Assembly: GCA_033807775.1 (NCBI GenBank)
Contig: CM066319.1
Coordinates: 140,852,983 to 140,916,982 of the forward strand
Direction of reading: 5' to 3'
Source: Saussurea involucrata
Taxonomy: Eukaryota; Streptophyta; Magnoliopsida; Asterales; Asteraceae
Length of the DNA stretch: 64,000 nt
The notes beneath the pieces are model-generated. The model was given only the letters and a program-made list of their open reading frames with translations, was not told the DNA's origin and searched no databases. A program made the translations under genes and the position numbers. Shown one piece after another: positions 10,706-23,190 of the stretch (the stretch's first letter is position 1; every line of letters begins with the position of its first letter).

Positions 10706-13592
10706 CAGTGGCGGATCTAGAAAGAATTATAGTAGGGGGCCCAATATAAAATAAAATAATAGCTAACCAAAAGATACGAATTCATTAAAAATGATAAAAA
10801 GTTACCTTTTACAATTGTGTTCTACGACTCTTCATCTTTTGAAATTGGTCGATTACATCATCACTCATAACATTGAGAAATGTCTCTTTTTCAATGGAAC
10901 ATATTAATGCAGCATTCAAAAACTCATCACCGATTTTGTTACGTAAATCAGTCTTCAAGATCTTCATGGTAGAAAAACATCTTTCGACTGTTGCGGTAGC
11001 GACGGGCAAAACCAAAGCTAGCTTCAATAACCGATATACTAGAGGATAAGTTTTATGTTTTTTTGTATCCACCATCAATCTAGCAACCTCGACAATACCA
11101 CTCAAATCGAAAAATCTTTCATCATGACGAACTATCACATAGTACATGTTAAGTTCTTTCTCAAGAGCGATCCTTTCCAAACGATCAAAATCACAAGGAT
11201 ACAACTTACTCAACTCCAATAAATCCGGTATGTTGAAATGAGAAAATGAATCACATGGACTCAAAGCTGCTATATATTTAAGTAAATCGGTGCTTACCTC
11301 ACTAAATCGATCCCCAAACGCTTGAAGTTGCATGTCCACAACAGTGTTGAAAATATCAAACTCGTAATAATGACGATTGGTGATGTTGGTCCTTCGTCTT
11401 CCATTCTTTTTATAACATTCTGCCATGTCCAACGATTCAAGACCATTTGTTTCACAAAAAGAATACATTTTCTTCAAAAGTGGCTCAAACTCGGTTTCCC
11501 TAAACGTTTGCAATAGTTGCTTGGTTCCTCTTACCAATGAAATTGCTTCCACGATATCTTGATCCTTTTTTTGAAGTGCCCGTGACAATAAATTTGTGAC
11601 CTCTAAAGTACGACACATCAAGTGAAAATAAATTACAAAATCAAAAGTCTTCAAATATGCTAGAATACCGGTTGCTTGAGTGCGACTAAAACCATTATCA
11701 CCGTCCTCTTCAACATATTGAAGCACTTCAATAACATTCGGAAATAAAGCAATCAAACTCACCATGGTTTTGTAATGGGAACCCTATCGTGTATCTCCGG
11801 CTCGTATAAGAGAGATCTCTTGGTTCAACCCACGTCCGGTTTCAATTTCACACTTACCAATTGTTTCTTGCACTCTATCTTTGTAACTTTGTCGGAGCAT
11901 GTCTTTACGTTTGCAAGAAGCATTAACCACATTAACCACCATGTTTAGCATATTAAAAAAGTTCCCAACTCCCTCGTGTTTGTTTGCAACCGCTACAACA
12001 ACTAATTGAAGTTGGTGAGCAAAACAATGAATATAATACGCCGAGCTATTATCATTCAAGATCAAAGCTTTCAATCCATTGAACTCGTCGCGCATATTGC
12101 TTGCTCCGTCATAACCTTGCCCTCTTAACTGTTTCAGACTCAATCCATGTTCAGCAAATAAATTATCAATTACATATTTAAGAATAAATAAAGATGTACC
12201 CGTCACATGAACAATACCAAAAAATCTCTCCTTAAAAATACCACGCGCATCAACATATCGAAAAACCACCGCCATTTGTTCCTTCTTAGAGCAGTCACAA
12301 GACTCATCAACTAGCAATGCAAACACATCGTCACCAATTTCTTCACAAATGGATTTGAGTATTAGATTTGCAAAGCAAGAAGCAATGTCTTTTTGAATAC
12401 TTGGAGACACCATTTGATTATTCTTTGGAGCATTTTTTAATATAACTTTATCAATATTCTCATTACAATCACCAATTAAGCTTAATGTTTCCAAGAACAT
12501 GCCTTTAGAAATAGAAATTTCAGATTCATCGTGACCACGAAAGGGTAATGCATTCTTCAACACGAATCTACAAGCCTTAATTGAAGCATTTAATAGAATC
12601 TGGTGTTCATTTTTCTCCATCTCGATTTGCTTATGAAAGGCAACGGCAATAGATCGATCCTGTCTCATTAAATCCTCACTTTTCTTAAGTGCTTTATTGT
12701 GAAAACTATTAACGTCACCGACATGAAGACCAAGTCTCTCCGTTTTGTTCCAAATATTGAAACCATCCGTCTCAAAGGCATCACTCCCACATTGTCCTAC
12801 GTAATGATCTCTAAACAAATAACAACACAAGCAAAAAGCTTTATCCGTTTTTTACACTATACTCCAACCAATTAGAGTATTGATCAAACCAAGCTGGACA
12901 AAAACGTCTTTCCTTACTCTCGACATATTGTTTTGGAAAGGCATGGCCACGTGGTTGACAAGGTCCTCTAATTATATATTTTTTCTTTATTTCATCTATT
13001 TGGTTAGGATGATACTTCAAAAACAAATTCCTCTCGGCGGTATCCCAAGAAAGATTACTCAAATCAATATCACAAAGCATTGAAGGAGTGGAACCGGATT
13101 CAGATGTTGATGCTTTCCTTTTGTAAAATCTTTCCATTTTTTCTAGCAATGACAATAATAATACAATTACATAAAAATCAATAATAAATTAACAATTGTA
13201 TTATTATAGAAATAAAAAATACCATTCTAAATTAACACTAAACAAATAACAAATTAATAGTGGTAAAAGAAATTAGCAATTGTAAAGAGTTTTTACCCAA
13301 TGGCCTTCACTTCGTTATTAGAAGTTTCAATAATTCAATTGATTAATTATGACTTATGAGTGGACCAAATTGAAAACAGTTTATTTAATTATTTTTGGGG
13401 TCCTTGATATCTATCTAACTTGCAGTGGTTTGAAACGAACAATTCAAAATTGAAATTTGAAAAAAAAAGTGGAGCACTTAATTTACCTAATGGCCAAAAC
13501 ACAGCACGTGGCAGTAGGAGGCGTTGAGCAACCGAACAACGATTCAATCAGCTTATCAGCACATCTGCACGTGGAGGCAGTAGGCGTGGAGC
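10706..13592 (-). mobile_element. hAT copy B (array unit, 2887 bp)
   Basis: Begins with the left TIR CAGTGGCGGATCTAG, continues through the transposase (minus strand) and its upstream region, and ends in CGTGGAGC (13585-13592), where the left TIR of copy C starts. The element's own right 251 bp are not present here. The 440-bp non-coding part (13156-13592) would contain the promoter. Confidence 0.85.
10809..13155 (-). pseudogene. hAT transposase, copy B (zinc-finger MYM/TTF type)
   Basis: Transposase of the hAT superfamily, which cuts and pastes the element using a D-D-E catalytic triad in an RNase H-like fold. The order is: TTF-type zinc finger (RRFCPAWF ... CLCCYLF), the catalytic region with LLVDESCDCSKKEQ and RGQGYDGASNM, HCFAHQLQL, and the C-terminal hAT dimerisation block (ATVERCFSTMK). 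Full length would be about 781 residues. Two lesions are visible: an extra T in the T run near 12848 shifts the frame inside the zinc finger, and a TGG to TAG change at 11784-11786 truncates it in the DTRWGS motif. Otherwise the frame is open. Confidence 0.9.
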
Positions 13593-16479
13593 CAGTGGCG
13601 GATCTAGAAAGAATTATAGTAGGGGGCCCAATATAAAATAAAATAATAGCTAACCAAAAGATACGAATTCATTAAAAATGATAAAAAGTTACCTTTTAGA
13701 ATTGTGTTCTACGACTCTTCATCTTGTGAAATTGGTCGATTACATCATCACTCATAACATTGAGAAGTGTCTCTTTTTCAATGGTACAGATTAATGTAGC
13801 ATTCAAAAACTCATCACCGATTTTGTTACGTAAATCACCCATCACGATCTTCATGGCAGAAAAACATCTTTCGATTGTTGCGGTAGCGACCGGAAAAACC
13901 AAAGCTAGCTTCAATAACCGATATACTAGAGGATAAGTTGTATGTTTTTTTGTATCCACCAACAATCTTGCAAGCTCGGCAATACCACTCAAATCGGCAA
14001 ATCTTTCATCATGACGAACTATCACATAGTACATGTTATGTTCTTTCTCAAGAGCGATCCTTTCCAAACGATCAAAATCACAAGGATACAACTTACTCAA
14101 CTCCAATAAATCCGGTATGCTGAAATGAGAAAATGAATCACATGGACTCAAAGCGGCTATATATTTAAGTAAATCGGTGCTTACCTCACTAAATCGATCC
14201 CTAAACTCTTGAAGTTGCATGTCCACAACAGTGTTGAAAATTTCAAACTCGTAATAATGACGATTGGTGATGTTGGTCCTTCGTCTTCCATTCTTTTTAT
14301 AACATCCTGCCATGTCCAACGATTCAAGACCATTTGTTTCACAAAAATAATACATTTTCTTCAAAAGTGACTCAAACACGGTTTCCCTAAACGTTTGCAA
14401 TAGTTGCTTGGTTCCTCTTACCAATGAAATTGCTTCCACGATATCTTGATCCTTTTTTTTGAAGTGCCCGTGACAATAAATCTGTGACCTCTAAAATACG
14501 ACACATCAAGTTCAAATAAATTACAAAATCAAAAGTCTTCAAATATGCTAGAATACTGGTTGCTTGAGTGCAACTAAAACCATTATCACCGTCCTCTTCA
14601 ACATATTGAAGCACTTCAATAACATTCGGAAATAAAGCAATCAAACTCACCATGGTTTTGTAATGGGAACCCCATCGTGTATCTCCGGCTCGTATAAGAG
14701 AAATCTTTTGGTTCAACCCACGTCCGGTTTCAATTTCACACTTACCAATTGCTTCTTGCACTCTATCTTTGTAACTTCGTCGGAGAATGTCTTTACGTTT
14801 GCAAGAAGCATTAACCACATTAACCACCATGTTTAGCATATTAAAAAAGTTCTTAACTCCCTCGTGTTTGTTTGCAACCGCTACAACAACTAATTGAAGT
14901 TGGTGAGCAAAACAATGAATATAATATGCCGAGCTATTATCATTCAAGATCAAAGCTTTCAATCCATTGAACTCGCCGTGCATATTGCTTGCTCCATCAT
15001 AATCTTGCCCTCTTAACTGTTTCAGACTCAATCCATGTTCAGCAATTAAATTATCAATTGCAGGATTAAGAATGAAAGAATATGTACCCGTCACATTAAC
15101 AATACAAAAAAATCTCTCCTTAACAATACCACACGCATCAACATATCGAAAAACCACCACCATTTGTTCCTTCTTAGAGCAGTCACAAGACTCATCAACT
15201 AGCAATGCAAACACATCGTAACCAGTTTCTTCACAAATGGATTTGAGTATTAGATTTGCAAAGCAAGAAGCAATGTCTTTTTGAATACTTGGAGACACCA
15301 TTTGATTATTCTTTGAAGCATTTTTTAATATAACTTTATCAATATCCTCATTACAATCACCAATTAAGCTTAATGTTTCCAAGAACATGCCTTTAGAAAT
15401 AGACATTTCAGATTCATCGTGACCACGAAAGGGTAATACATTCTTCAACACGAATCTACAAGCCTTAATTGAAGCATTTAATCGAATCCGGTGTTCATTC
15501 TTCTCCATCTCGGTTTGCTTATGAAAGGCAACGGCAATAGATCGATCTTGTCTCATTAAATCCTCAATTTTCTTAAGTGCTTTATTGTGAAAACTATTAA
15601 CGTCACCGACATGAAGACCAAGTCTCTCCGTTTTGTTCCAACTATTGAAGCCATCCGTCACAAAGGCATCACTCCCACATTGTCCTACGTAATGATCTCT
15701 AAACAAATAACAACACAAGCAAAAAGCTTTATCCGTTTTTACACTATACTCCAACCAGTTAGAGTATTGATCAAACCAAGTTGGACAAAAACGTCTTTCC
15801 TTACTCCCGACATATTGTTTTCGAAAGGCATGGCCACGTGGTTGACAAGGTCCTCTAATTATATATTTTCTCCTTATTTCATCTCTTTGGTTAGGATGAT
15901 ACTCCGAAATTCTTTTCCTCTCGTTGGGATCCCAAGAAAGATTACTCAAATCAATATCACAAAGCATTGAAGGAGTGGAACCGGATTCAGATGTTGATGC
16001 TTTCCTTTTGTAAAATCTTTCCATTTTTTCTAGCAATGACAATAATAATACAATTACATAAAAATCAATAATAAATTAACAATTGTATTATTATAGAAAT
16101 AAAAAATACCAATCTAAATTAACACTTAACAAATAACAAATTAATAGTGGTAATAGAAATTAGCAATTGTAAAGAGTTTTTACCCAATGGCCTTCACTTC
16201 GTTATTAGAAGTTTCAATATTTCAATTGATTAATTATGACTTATGAGTGGACCAAATTGAAAAGAGTTTATTTAATTATTTTTGGGGTCCTTGATATCTA
16301 TCTAACTTGCACTGGTTTGAAATGAACAATTCAAATTTGAAATTTGAAACAACAGGTGGAGCACTTAATTTACCTAATGGCCAAAAAACAGCACGTGGCA
16401 GCAGGAGGCGTTGAGCAACCGAACAACGATTCAATCAGCTTATCAGCACATCTGCACGTGGAGGCAGTAGGCGTGGAGC
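13593..16479 (-). mobile_element. hAT copy C (array unit, 2887 bp)
   Basis: Same organisation as copy B: left TIR CAGTGGCGGATCTAG at 13593, transposase on the minus strand, upstream region, and CGTGGAGC at 16472-16479 before the next left TIR. Its right half (from about 14800 on) is nearly identical to that of copy D. Confidence 0.85.
13696..16042 (-). pseudogene. hAT transposase, copy C (least damaged copy)
   Basis: The start at 16042 gives MSLLEKMERFYKRK and a 551-codon open frame. The TTF zinc finger lies around residues 86-111 (FCPTWF ... CLCCY). The first catalytic Asp is in LVDES (about residue 283), the second in YDGASNM (about 349), and HCFAH is near 376-380. A T run of eight at 14453-14460 (seven in copy B) shifts the frame. 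The rest continues in 13696-14439 to the hAT C-terminal domain with TATIERCFSAMK (Glu near residue 724). This single-base shift is the only lesion I can see, so it is the best guide to the parental protein. Confidence 0.9.
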
Positions 16480-19363
16480 CAGTGGCGGATCTAGAAAGAA
16501 TTATAGTAGGGGGCCAAATATAAAATAAAATAATAGCTAACCAAAAGATACGAATTCATTAAAAATGATAAAAAGTTACCTTTTAGAATTGTGTTCTACG
16601 ACTCTTCATCTTTTGAAATTGGTCGATTACATCATCACTCATAACATTGAGAAGTGTCTCTTTTTCAATGGTACAGATTAATGTAGCATTCAAAAACTCA
16701 TCACCGATTTTGTTACGTCAATCAGTCTTCACGATATTCATGGCAGAAAAACATCTTTCGACTGTTGCGGTAGGGACGGGCAAAACCAAAGCTAGCTTCA
16801 ATAACCGATATACTAGAGGATAAGTTTTATGTTTTTTTGTATCCACCATCAATCTAGCAAGCTCGGCAATACCACTCAAATCAGCAAATCTTTCATCATG
16901 ACGAACTATCACATAGTACATGTTAAGTTCTTTCTCAAGAGCGATCCTTTCCAAACGATCAAAATCACAAGGATACAACTTACTCAACTCCAATAAATCC
17001 GGTATTTTGAAATGAGAAAATGAATCACATGGACTCAAAGCTGCTATATATTTAAGTAAATCGGTGCTTACCTCACTAAATCGATCCCTAAACTCTTGAA
17101 GTTGCATGTCGACAACAGTGTTGAAAATTTCAAACTCGTAATAATGACGATTGGTGATGTTGGTCCTTCGTCTTCCATTCTTTTTATAACATTCTGCCAT
17201 GTCCAACGATTCAAGACCATTTGTTTCACAAAAAGAATACATTTTCTTCAAAATTGACTCAAACCCGGTTTCCCTAAACGTTTGCAATAGTTGCTTGGTT
17301 CCTCTTACCAATGAAATTGCTTCCACGATATCTTGATCCTTTTTTTAAGTGCCCGTGACAATAAATATGTGACCTCTAAAATACGACACATCAAGTGCAA
17401 ATAAATTACAAAATCAAAAGTCTTCAAATATGCTAGAATACGGTTGCTTGAGTGCGACTAAAACCATTATCACCGTCCTCTTCAACATATTGAAGCACTT
17501 CAATAACATTCGGAAATAAAGCAATCAAACTCACCATGGTTTTGTAATAGGAACCCCATCGTGTATCTCCGGCTCGTATAAGAGAAATCTCTTGGTTCAA
17601 CCCACGTCCGGTTTCAATTTCACACTTACCAATTGCTTCTTGCACTCTATCTTTGTAACTTTGTCAAAGCATGTCTTTATGTTTGCATAAAGCATTAACC
17701 ACATTAACCACCATGTTTAGCATATTAAAAAAGTTCTTAACTCCCTCGTGTTTGTTTGCAACCGCTACAACAACTAATTGAAGTTGGTGAGCAAAACAAT
17801 GAATATAATATGCCGAGCTATTATCATTCAAGATCAAAGCTTTCAATCCATTGAACTCGCCGTGCATATTGCTTGCTCCATCATAACCTTGCCCTCTTAA
17901 CTGTTTCAGACTCAATCCATGTTCAGCAAATAAATTATCAATTGCAGGATTAAGAATGAAAGAATATGTACCCGTCACATTAACAATACCAAAAAATCTC
18001 TCCTTAACAATACCACACGCATCAACATATCGAAAAACCACCACCATTTGTTCCTTCTTAGAGCAGTCACAAGACTCATCAACTAGCAATGCAAACACAT
18101 CGTAACCAGTTTCTTCACAAATGGATTTGAGTATTAGATTTGCAAAGCAAGAAGCAATGTCTTTTTGAATACTTGGAGACACCATTTGATTATTCTTTGG
18201 AGCATTTTTTAATATAACTTTATCAATATCCTCATTACAATCACCAATTAAGCTTAATGTTTCCAAGAACATGCATTTAGAAATAGACATTTCAGATTCA
18301 TCGTGACCACGAAAGGGTAATACATTCTTCAACACGAATCTACAAGCCTTAATTGAAGCATTTAATCGAATCCGGTGTTCATTCTTCTCCATCTCGGTTT
18401 GCTTATGAAAGGCAACGGCAATAGATCGATCTTGTCTCATTAAATCCTCAATTTTCTTAAGTGCTTTATTGTGAAAACTATTAACGTCACCGACATGAAG
18501 ACCAAGTCTCTCCGTTTTGTTCCAACTATTGAAGCCATCCGTCACAAAGGCATCACTCCCACATTGTCCTACGTAATGATCTCTAAACAAATAACAACAC
18601 AAGCAAAAAGCTTTATCCGTTTTTACACTATACTCCAACCAGTTAGAGTATTGATCAAACCAAGCTGGACAAAAACGTCTTTCCTTACTCCCGACATATT
18701 GTTTTCGAAAGGCATGGCCACGTGGTTGACAAGGTCCTCTAATTATATATTTTCTCCTTATTTCATCTCTTTGGTTAGGATGATACTCCGAAATTCTTTT
18801 CCTCTCGACGTGATCCCAAGAAAGATTACTCAAATCAATATCACAAAGCATTGAAGGAGTGGAACCGGATTCAGATGTTGATGCTTTCCTTTTGTAAAAT
18901 CTTTCCATTTTTTCTAGCAATGACAATAATAATACAATTACATAAAAATCAATAATAAATTAACAATTGTATTATTATAGAAATAAAAAATACCAATCTA
19001 AATTAACACTTAACAAATAACAAATTAATAGTGGTAATAGAAATTAGCAATTGTAAAGAGTTTTTACCCAATGGCCTTCACTTCGTTATTAGAAGTTTCA
19101 ATATTTCAATTGATTAATTATGACTTATGAGTGGACCAAATTGAAAAGAGTTTATTTAATTATTTTTGGGGTCCTTGATATCTATCTAACTTGCACTGGT
19201 TTTAAATGAACAATTCAAAATTGAAATTTGAAACAACAGGTGGAGCACTTAATTTACCTAATGGCCAAAAAACAGCACGTGGCAGCAGGAGGCGTTGAGC
19301 AACCGAACAACGATTCAATCAGCTTATCAGCACATCTGCACGGGGAGGCAGTAGGCGTGGAGC
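16480..19363 (-). mobile_element. hAT copy D (array unit, 2884 bp, chimeric)
   Basis: Left TIR at 16480; ends in CGTGGAGC (19356-19363) before the left TIR of copy E. The left half carries variants seen only in copy E (GTTACGTCAATCAG, GGTAGGGACGGG, GGTATTTTGAAATG, GAATACGGTTGC). The right half, from about 17735, carries variants seen only in copy C (GAAGTTGGTGAG, GCAGGATTAAGAATG, TTCAATATTTCAATTG). Confidence 0.85.
16583..18926 (-). pseudogene. hAT transposase, copy D
   Basis: The frame is open from 18926 (MSLLEKMERFYKRK) for 420 codons through the zinc finger and both catalytic Asp motifs (LLVDESCDC, RGQGYDGASNM), then stops at 17664 where CGA has become TGA before QSYKDRV. Further lesions are a lost base in GAATACGGTTG near 17440, a lost G after the T run near 17347, and a TGA in the C-terminal block (KTD-stop-RNKIGDEF) near 16717. 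The last three are shared with copy E. A pseudogene with several breaks. Confidence 0.9.
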
Positions 19364-19690
19364 CAGTGGCGGATCTAGAAAGAATTATAGTATGGGGCCA
19401 AATATAAAATAAAATAATAGCTAACCAAAAGATACGAATTCATTAAAAATGATAAAAAGTTACCTTTTAGAATTGTGTTCTACGACTCTTCATCTTTTGA
19501 AATTGGTCGATTACATCATCACTCATAACATTGAGAAGTGTCTCTTTTTCAATGGTACAGATTAATGTAGCATTCAAAAACTCATCACCGATTTTGTTAC
19601 GTCAATCAGTCTTCACGATCTTCATGGCAGAAAAAACATCTTTCGACTGTTGCGGTAGGGACGGGCAAAACCAAAGCTAGCTTCAATAAC

Positions 19691-20876
19691 TGTTAGTCCC
19701 AGATGGCTATAACAAGTATTGTAGAAGGGGGGGTTGAATACAATACTCAAAATTTTCACAATTTTAATTCTTTTTATTGAAAATCTTTCAACAAGAATTA
19801 CACATAGAAAACTTAAGACTGTTGCGGAAAAGAACAGATAAACTATTCTAACAATCTTACACAAAGTATACAACAAAATAACTAAGAACACTTAGAACAA
19901 AGCTATAAAGTTTTTCAAGCAAACTGGAAATTCTTGCACTTAGAGAATTCTTCCAGTTTGCGTAGAATATCAAGAGCTCACAGTAATCTTCAAAGTCTCT
20001 CAAGATGTGTGTTTCAGTATGGAGAGCTCTTCCTTTTATAGTGACAAGGAGTGTGCAAGCATTGAATGCTTGGGACACTTGTCATCTTCACACTTGCTGA
20101 GGATGTTGACTTCTGGAAAGTTGTGAAGTCCTTGTCACCTTTTACAAGGTACAGTCAGAAGAGCTCATGCATGAGAAAAGAGCTTTGCATGGAAATGGAT
20201 AATAAGACAGAAGGTCACTTTATCCATGTAGAAAATATCTTCTCAATTTGTCTTCTTATGTCTCTCATTTTTGTCTTCTTTTGCTTCTCAAAATCTCTTT
20301 CAACAAATGCACCACCGAAGAAAGGTTGTAAGATTTCTTCCAAGATAAAATGAATTTGCTTCTCATTTTGTCTTATTATGTCTCTCACTTTTGTCTCCTT
20401 TTGCTTCTTAGATTTTCTTTCAAGAAAAGCACCACCGATGGAAACTTGGGATATGTGACACATCTTTGGAGAAAACATCTTTGAAGCTTCTTTGAGGTCC
20501 CACCGAAATGTCATTTGGGATATGTGACACATCTTTGAGATATGTGACATCATCTTTGAGATATATGACATCATCTTTGGGAAAAGCTTCTTTGAGACTT
20601 GGCCGAAATAGAGAGAAGTTTCGGTGGAGATACCACCGAAATTGTGAGAACAATTTCGGTGAACAATGACTTGTATGTTTGAGAAAAGATCTTTCACTTC
20701 CACAATGAGAGAATCTTTAATCTTGACTTTGGTTGATCTTTGACTTCACCAAACATTTGATATCTTGTACAAGCCATTACAAAGAACCATGCATCCAAAA
20801 TTTCTCTAAGTATAAAATGTTTTTCAAAGTATAAAAGGAGATCATGAGGTCATCTTCAAATCTTGATGACCCAACA
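19691..20876 (-). repeat. 3' LTR of gag-only copia element
   Basis: Same length as the 5' LTR and nearly identical in sequence. It is preceded on the element strand by the purine tract AGGGGGAGAT (20877-20886). Confidence 0.9.
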
Positions 20877-21268
20877 ATCTCCCCCTATTTGATGATGACA
20901 TCCATACTTAGAAAAACATGAGTAAGACAGTGAATAATGCAAGTTGACCCTTCTTTACTCTTTTGGGTTCTTTTTCACACAGTCCATTTTTTTTATTTTT
21001 TTATTTTTTGTGTGTGTATGTATATATGATATTTACATATAAGAAAAAATAAAAAGGTATAGCTGTACAAATAATCGAAAGGAAAAGGAAAGAAGTATAA
21101 ACAGTATAAACAGAATGAATATTACTTGCATCTTTGGAGGGGCGAGTTGAAACTTGTGTCTGGCTTGAGGATTCTTCATTTTGATCAGCAGCCTTAGGAT
21201 ACTTCTGCCCAACTGTTGCATCTTGGCATCTTTTCATGTTTAGCATCAGCATCCTTTGTCTTTGTTTT

Positions 21269-21444
21269 GCTCCCCCTCAGTTAGATCAGACGGTCTTTGT
21301 GTTTCTCCCCCTCAGTTAGATCCACCCGGACTGAAGTGCTCCCCCTTGACCGGTCCGTCGATTTCCTCATTTTTTCAAGTTGGTCGCTGTATATGAGTAC
21401 TGAGGGTTTATGTTGCTCCCCCTCAGATGAATTCTCCCCCTCAG
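21269..21444 (-). repeat. Cluster of polypurine-tract-like repeats
   Basis: CTGAGGGGGAG (minus strand) or a close variant occurs at about 21269-21280, 21305-21315, 21338-21347, 21415-21424 and 21434-21444, besides the true tract at the 3' LTR edge (20877-20886). Repeated polypurine tracts upstream of the 3' LTR are a known trait of SIRE-type elements. Confidence 0.7.
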
Positions 21445-21506
21445 CGGCCGACGTAGGAAAAACACCAAGAGAAAATGAAAAGATCGGCCAGAACCAAGAC
21501 CAATTT

Positions 21507-22018
21507 TTTTTTTTTTTTTTTTTTTTTTTTACCTTTCCACCGAAAATAGGCTATTTTCGGTGGGATTTTCGGTGGAAAATCGGTAGGATATTTTTTTTTT
21601 TTTTTTTTACCTTTACCTTTCCACCGAAAATTGAGGAAAATCCACCGAAAATAGGCTATTTTCGGTAGGATTTTCGGTGGAAAATCGGTAGGATTTTATT
21701 TTATTTTTTTTTTTTTTTTTTTTTTGTTTTTTACCTTTCCACCGAAAATTGAGCAAAATCCACCGAAAATAGGCTATTTTCGGTAGGATTTTCGGTGGAA
21801 AATCGGTAGGATTTTTTTTTTTTTTTTTTTTTTACCTTTACCTTTCCACCGAAAATTGAGGAAAATCCACCGAAAATAGGCTATTTTCGGTAGGATTTTC
21901 GGTGGAAAATCGGTAGGATTTTTTTTTTTTTTTTTTTTTGCTTTTCCACCGAAAATGAAGGAGAATCCACCGAAAATTGGCTATTTTCGGTAGGATTTTC
22001 GGTGGAAAATCAGTAGTA
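21507..22018. repeat. Five-unit array of hairpins separated by poly-T tracts
   Basis: Units of about 105 bp. Each has a T run of 18 to more than 24, then CCACCGAAAAT, then a near-perfect palindrome with arms ACCGAAAATAG and CTATTTTCGGT, then a second TTTTCGGTGGAAAATCGGTAGGAT. Units start near 21507, 21609, 21726, 21833 and 21939; the last is the most diverged. No coding potential. Confidence 0.85.
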
Positions 22019-22139
22019 AAACTTCTAAGATATTATGGAGAAAATCTTCAAAGTGAAGAAAAGATTGGAATTTCATCTTCCAATTTGATGACCCAAAAAG
22101 ATTGAGTTTGAGGATTTGGGGTGACATCTGTAGAAGAGT

Positions 22140-22285
22140 TTGTAGTGGGTGGATTGGTGGAGGGATTTGAGGTGGTGGATCGGTGGAGGGATTTGAGGTG
22201 GTGGATCGGTGGAGGGATTTGAGGTGGTGGATCGGTGGAGATTCGGTGTAGACTCGGTGGTGGATCGGTGTGAGGATTCCACCGA
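22140..22285. repeat. 26-bp minisatellite, about 3-4 units
   Basis: GGATTTGAGGTGGTGGATCGG plus TGGAG is repeated three times almost perfectly (from about 22160), with degenerate units on either side (GGTGGATTGGTGGAGG, GGTGGATCGGTGTGAGG). It uses the same CGGTGG / CCACCG words as the hairpin array next to it. Confidence 0.75.
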
Positions 22286-22385
22286 GGAGTTTGAAGGATT
22301 GTACCGAATTTAGAAGGGTTTCACCACCGAATTTGAAGGGTTCCACCGAATTTGAGGGGTACCACCGATCGAGGAGGCAAAACAT

Positions 22386-23190
22386 ATGATGAGAAGTAAA
22401 GTATGGTGGGATATGGTTTTGGTTTGGTGGTTAAGGAAAATTTCGGTGGTGAGGTTTAGAAAAGAAATGGAATTTTAAGAGATTGGAGATGGTGATGTCA
22501 TGAGAATGACATCAACATGCTTATGATGTCATGAGAGTAAAGAATTCTAAGGTTTTGTCAACTTTCTCACTTGTTCACATAGATCTATCTGCCCAGCTCA
22601 AAATCTGCAATCACAAAGAATTTAATTTCCAGGTACCCATTTTGAAGGTGGGTCCTTTTGGGTTAGAAGAAAAAGAATGAAAAGAATTTATATCACTCAG
22701 AATAATTCTTTATTTCACACAGTCTTTGGCAAAATGAGAAATATCACCACAGATATAGCATTTTCTATAAAGAGAGTTCCTTTTAGAAACTTGACATTTT
22801 TCCTAACTTTTGCTCAAAGATTTTGAAGAGATAACAAAGAATGGGGGTGCATCACATAGAATTCATATTTCAAAAATTGGGAGTACATAAATCCTTTCTT
22901 TTGAATTGGACATTTTGAAACTCACAGATTTAAGAAGAAAATCGGTATGAGAAGTCATAAAGTTATTTTTGGAAAAATTTTGGAGGATTTCCTTTTAAGA
23001 CAGAAACAACACCCAGAGACTAGCCAAATAAAATTTCCAAAATTTATGTTTTCAGATGTGATGGCAGAAATTATGGACACATAGCAAAAGAGTTTGAAAT
23101 AAGAGAATTCATAAAAGATAGATAAAACACATAGTATGTACCTGTGAAGAGTAGAAGAAGCACTTAGCTGATACAAGAGCAGTTGAGGAG
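22386..23190. other. Non-coding internal region of the gag-only copia element
   Basis: No open frame or recognisable domain where an autonomous copia element would have protease, integrase and RT. The sequence is A+T rich with a few CGGTGG words. Confidence 0.6.

Noticed and set aside
20066..20703. 95- and 162-codon frames, repeated at 24981-25618
   Set aside because: They sit inside the two LTRs of the gag-only copia element and are repeated only because the LTRs are identical; no known protein.
21297..21668. Phe-rich 123-codon frame
   Set aside because: A product of poly-T runs in the hairpin array.
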